Assembly (NCBI GenBank): GCA_035315685.1
Contig: DATFXR010000305.1
Span: forward strand, 1 to 15,730
DNA length: 15,730 nucleotides
DNA from: QHWK01 sp035315685
GTDB lineage: Bacteria; Acidobacteriota; Vicinamibacteria; Vicinamibacterales; CAVVIG01
Reading direction: 5' to 3'
A program made the translations under genes and the position numbers. This document shows positions 12,997-15,730 of this stretch, in pieces. How positions within the stretch are numbered: position 1 is the first letter of the stretch; the number at the start of each line of letters is the position of its first letter. The notes beneath the pieces were generated by a model, which saw nothing but the letters and a program-made list of their open reading frames with translations, ran no database searches and was not told the origin of the DNA.

Positions 12997-15495
12997 CTAT
13001 TCGGCTCTCAACGCATCCAGTGGGTTGACGCGCATCGCACGCCGAGACGGGATCACGATGCCGAGCGATGCGGTCGCAGCCAGCAAGATCGGCACGGTCA
13101 GGAACACGACCGCATCATGCGGCGACACCTGAAACAGCAGCGCCGAGAGTGAACGTGCCAGCCCGAACGACGCGGTCAGACCGAGCGCGATGCCGATGGA
13201 CGTCACGGTCAATCCGTCGCGGAGCACCATTCGCCGGACTTCGCGGCGGTCGGCACCAAGCGCGATACGGATGCCGATCTCCCTGGTCCGCTGCTGAACC
13301 GAATAGGCCATCAGGCCGTAGACGCCGATGGCGGCCAACAGTAACGCACATCCGCCGAAGATGGACATGAGCCAGGTATTGAAGCGCGAGCGGGCCGTCG
13401 ATTCGGACATGATTTCTTCCATCGAACGCGTACGCGCAGGCGCCAACCCGCTGATCCCGGTCACCGCGCGTTCGATCGCTGTCCGAGCCACTGCGCGGTT
13501 GTCTGCCGTTCGTGCCATCCAAACCAGCGGCAGGAGCCGAACGTTCAACCGGGTGACGCCGTCGGGCTCTTGAGCGATCGGCACGTACACGGCAGGACGG
13601 GCCGACCGGGTCAGCCCCGTATCGCGCACGTTGCCGACGATGCCGACGATCTGCCGGACCGGCTCGTCATCGTATTCCGGCCGCATGCCTTTGCCCACGA
13701 TGAGCCGATCTCCGATGGGATCACTTGACCGCCAGTAGCGCCGGGCCATCTCCTCGTTAATCACGACCACACCGGGCGCACCGGCTGTATCAGCGTTGGT
13801 GAAGTCCCGTCCCCGCAGAACCGGGACGTTCAGCACGTCGAAGTACCCGGGCGCGACGAACGTCCAGCCGGCAAACCCCGTGTAGATCAGTCTCCCGTTG
13901 TGGATCAGCGATTCCGGCGGCCGGCCATCGACAACGAACGGCAGCTGCCACACGGTTTCGAGCGGCATGCAGCATGTCGCACTCGCAGACACGATGCCAG
14001 GCAGCGCACGGAGTCGTTCAATACCGACGCGCGTCAGCTCGCTCAGGCCGGCGCGAGTTTCGAAGCGTGTGGACGTCACCGACGTCCGCGTGGTGATCAC
14101 GTTCACGGGATTGAACCCCGGGTCCACGGCACGCAAGGCCACCGAGCTTCGGATCAGCAGCATCGCGCCGACGAGCAGCATCAGCGCCAGCGCGACCTCC
14201 GCGACGACGAGCATCGCCCGCCTCCGCGTGTGCCGTCGGCCCAACCCACCGACGGCCTTCATCGCGGCAAACACGTCGACGCGGCCGAGCATCAGTCCAG
14301 GCCATAGACCAAACAGAATGGCCGTCGACACGCACGTCGCAACTGCGAAGACAAATACCCGCCAGTCGACCGTCACCCCTTCCGCTGCGGCTCCGATTCG
14401 CGGGATGGCTTCCGCGATCGGGCCAAGTCGATAGGGATTCGTCGACGGATAGATCGCGAGCAGGGCCCGGACGCCGTAAACGCCCGCGAGCAGCCCGACC
14501 ATGCCGCCGATGCTCGTGAGCAAAACAGACTCGGTGAGCACTTGCGACACGATCCGATGGCGGCTCGCGCCAAGTGCACTCCTGATCGCCATCTCCCGCG
14601 CGCGAACATCTGCTCGAGCCAGCGAGAGATTGGCGACGTTGGCGCTCGCAATGAGAAGCAAGCAGCTCACTGCACCGAACAACACCAGGAGAGACGCCCG
14701 AATGTTTCCGACCATCGCATCGCGAAGCGGCTCAACCGACCAGATCGCTCGCGTGCCGGTGGTGCCCGGCCTCTGCTGTTGGGAAGTCGCCAGGGCCACC
14801 GCCAGATTGGCGTTAGCATCGCCAATACCCACGCCCGTCCTCAACCGGCCAGTCACCGTGAACAGATTCCCCGCGTCGACTCGGTTCGGATCGATTTGAA
14901 ATGGCACCCATACGGCTGGTTGGGCATCGAATTGTTCCGTGTCGAATCCTGCCGCGACAACCCCGACGATCTCGTGACGTGCGTTGCCGAGTGAGATTGA
15001 CTGCCCGACGACGTCGGCGGCGTTTCCCGCGAAATGCTGCCGCCAGAACTCATGGCTCAAGACCACAACATGAGGGCCGCCGACGCGATCTTCGGCAGAT
15101 GTAAAGGCGCGACCGGCGACAATCGGTATCTGGAACAGTTCGAAGAATTCCTTCGTGACGCGCGCGACCGCGATCTGTTGCGGCTCCGACGCCGATGCGA
15201 CATTGACGTACTCCAGCCGATGCGCGGCGACAGCTTCGAACGCCGAGGCTCGACGCCATGCTTCGAACTCGGGAACGCCCGCAACGGACGTCGAGGTGCC
15301 TGTCGTGACGATGAACCGAACGATCGAATCCGGTGATGGAGCGTGAACCGGACGGAGGAGCACAGCGTTGATGACGGAAAAAACGGCCGTCGTCGCGCCG
15401 ATGCCAACTGCCAGCGTCAGCACTGCGACGATCGCAAATCCTGGCACTTGTGCAAATTGTCGAAAGGCGTAACGCAGATCTTGGAGCACGCTCAT
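12997..15495 (-). CDS. MacB/FtsX-like ABC permease, ADOP type (no ATPase fused)
   Basis: An 832-residue integral membrane protein built of two MacB-type halves. The first begins VLQDLRYAFRQF then a membrane helix with LTLAVGIGATTAVFSVINAV (residues about 20-46), a large periplasmic MacB_PCD-like domain to about 265, and a helix cluster near 266-345 (LVLFGAVSCLLLIASANVAN, then MAIRSALGASRHRI). Further helices lie near 380-400 and 427-450 (VVAEVALALMLLVGAMLL), followed by a second periplasmic domain and the terminal FtsX domain (TREIGIRIALGADRREVRRM) ending VNPLDALRAE. This duplicated layout without its own ATP-binding domain is the acidobacterial duplicated orphan permease pattern. The frame extends upstream to GTG 15576, but the family start is the ATG at 15495; no clear ribosome site precedes it. 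No ATPase partner is in the window, so substrate and energy source are unknown. Confidence 0.9.
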   Translation of the reverse strand: MSVLQDLRYAFRQFAQVPGFAIVAVLTLAVGIGATTAVFSVINAVLLRPVHAPSPDSIVRFIVTTGTSTSVAGVPEFEAWRRASAFEAVAAHRLEYVNVASASEPQQIAVARVTKEFFELFQIPIVAGRAFTSAEDRVGGPHVVVLSHEFWRQHFAGNAADVVGQSISLGNARHEIVGVVAAGFDTEQFDAQPAVWVPFQIDPNRVDAGNLFTVTGRLRTGVGIGDANANLAVALATSQQQRPGTTGTRAIWSVEPLRDAMVGNIRASLLVLFGAVSCLLLIASANVANLSLARADVRAREMAIRSALGASRHRIVSQVLTESVLLTSIGGMVGLLAGVYGVRALLAIYPSTNPYRLGPIAEAIPRIGAAAEGVTVDWRVFVFAVATCVSTAILFGLWPGLMLGRVDVFAAMKAVGGLGRRHTRRRAMLVVAEVALALMLLVGAMLLIRSSVALRAVDPGFNPVNVITTRTSVTSTRFETRAGLSELTRVGIERLRALPGIVSASATCCMPLETVWQLPFVVDGRPPESLIHNGRLIYTGFAGWTFVAPGYFDVLNVPVLRGRDFTNADTAGAPGVVVINEEMARRYWRSSDPIGDRLIVGKGMRPEYDDEPVRQIVGIVGNVRDTGLTRSARPAVYVPIAQEPDGVTRLNVRLLPLVWMARTADNRAVARTAIERAVTGISGLAPARTRSMEEIMSESTARSRFNTWLMSIFGGCALLLAAIGVYGLMAYSVQQRTREIGIRIALGADRREVRRMVLRDGLTVTSIGIALGLTASFGLARSLSALLFQVSPHDAVVFLTVPILLAATASLGIVIPSRRAMRVNPLDALRAE

Positions 15496-15589
15496 CGACC
15501 ACCGTCGACTGCGACCATCGGTACGTCCCCGCGATTCGGCGACGGTATTCTGTAGCTTAGCGCCACCGACCGGCACCCCTTGCAGCGGC

Positions 15590-15602
15590 CCGAACGATTC
15601 GG
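15590..15602. promoter_or_regulatory. 13-bp dyad in the divergent region before the right-edge gene
   Basis: CCGAA-CGA-TTCGG is a perfect inverted repeat lying between the permease gene and the plus-strand gene starting at 15634, just before a weak -10-like TACTAT (15606-15611). No matching -35 is seen. It could be an operator shared by the two divergent genes. Confidence 0.25.
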
Positions 15603-15633
15603 CTCTACTATCAGTCCCAACAAGGAGCCTGCC

Positions 15634-15730
15634 ATGGAACTGTCACGAATTCAGCTGGCCGTTCTCGGCCTCGGCGCTGCGGGCCTTCTCGCGACGCAGC
15701 ACATCGACACACGCGCCGAAGCGCAGGCGG
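15634..15730 (+). CDS. N-terminus of an exported protein of unknown function (cut by the right edge)
   Basis: The frame opens at ATG 15634 with a good ribosome site (AAGGAG, ending seven to eight bases upstream) and stays open to the edge, giving 32 residues. They read as a signal peptide: polar start MELSRIQ, hydrophobic LAVLGLGAAGLLA, then a hydrophilic region with TRAEAQA and a possible cleavage site after AQA. Nothing of the mature protein is visible, so no family can be named. It is transcribed divergently from the permease gene. Confidence 0.6.
   Translation, partial: MELSRIQLAVLGLGAAGLLATQHIDTRAEAQA

Noticed and set aside
15496..15576. Extension of the ADOP permease to GTG 15576
   Set aside because: The 27 extra residues are polar with no family match; the conserved family start (VLQDLRYAFRQ) follows the ATG at 15495.

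Overview
The window is about 15.7 kb of GC-rich DNA (coding third positions mostly G or C) from a Gram-negative bacterium, most likely an Acidobacteriota member of the Vicinamibacteria type. This is inferred from the gene families: an ATPase-less MacB/FtsX-like permease of the acidobacterial duplicated orphan permease (ADOP) type, a Ser/Thr kinase fused to a TolB-like propeller, a winged-helix regulator fused to an FHA domain, and many exported proteins with Sec, lipoprotein or Tat signals. No rRNA, tRNA, CRISPR array, insertion sequence or integrase was seen. Genes are densely packed and no stretch over 300 bases lacks a gene.

Layout. Positions 1-4078, minus strand: a periplasmic block made of a PQQ-type sugar dehydrogenase homologue, an overlapping copper/topaquinone amine oxidase, then, after a 123-nt gap holding a 9-nt tandem repeat, a Tat-exported protein of unknown function cut by the left edge. 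Positions 4079-4320: a divergent intergenic region that appears to contain a frameshifted C-terminal gene remnant on the minus strand. Positions 4321-6134, plus strand: a tight operon of an AraC-type regulator, a PhnB-like VOC protein and a YdeI/OmpD-associated (OmdA-like) protein. Positions 6177-8918, plus: a membrane-anchored Ser/Thr kinase with an extracytoplasmic WD40-like propeller. Positions 9001-10539, plus: an exported receiver-like protein with its own promoter and an overlapping dyad, followed by an outer-membrane beta-barrel candidate.

Positions 10520-12875, minus: a probable operon of a two-domain cupredoxin, a Sco/SenC copper protein and a winged-helix/FHA regulator; the regulator's end overlaps the barrel gene tail to tail. 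Positions 12997-15495, minus: the ADOP-type permease. Positions 15634-15730, plus: the start of an exported protein cut by the right edge.

Two themes recur. Copper or quinone redox chemistry outside the cytoplasm appears in the amine oxidase, the PQQ-like dehydrogenase, the two-domain cupredoxin and Sco. Phospho-signalling appears in the kinase, the FHA regulator and the exported pseudo-receiver. Any functional link between these blocks is inference from proximity. The best candidates for something undescribed are the exported pseudo-receiver with its barrel partner, the FHA-fused regulator beside the copper genes with a kinase nearby, and the gene remnant before the AraC gene.
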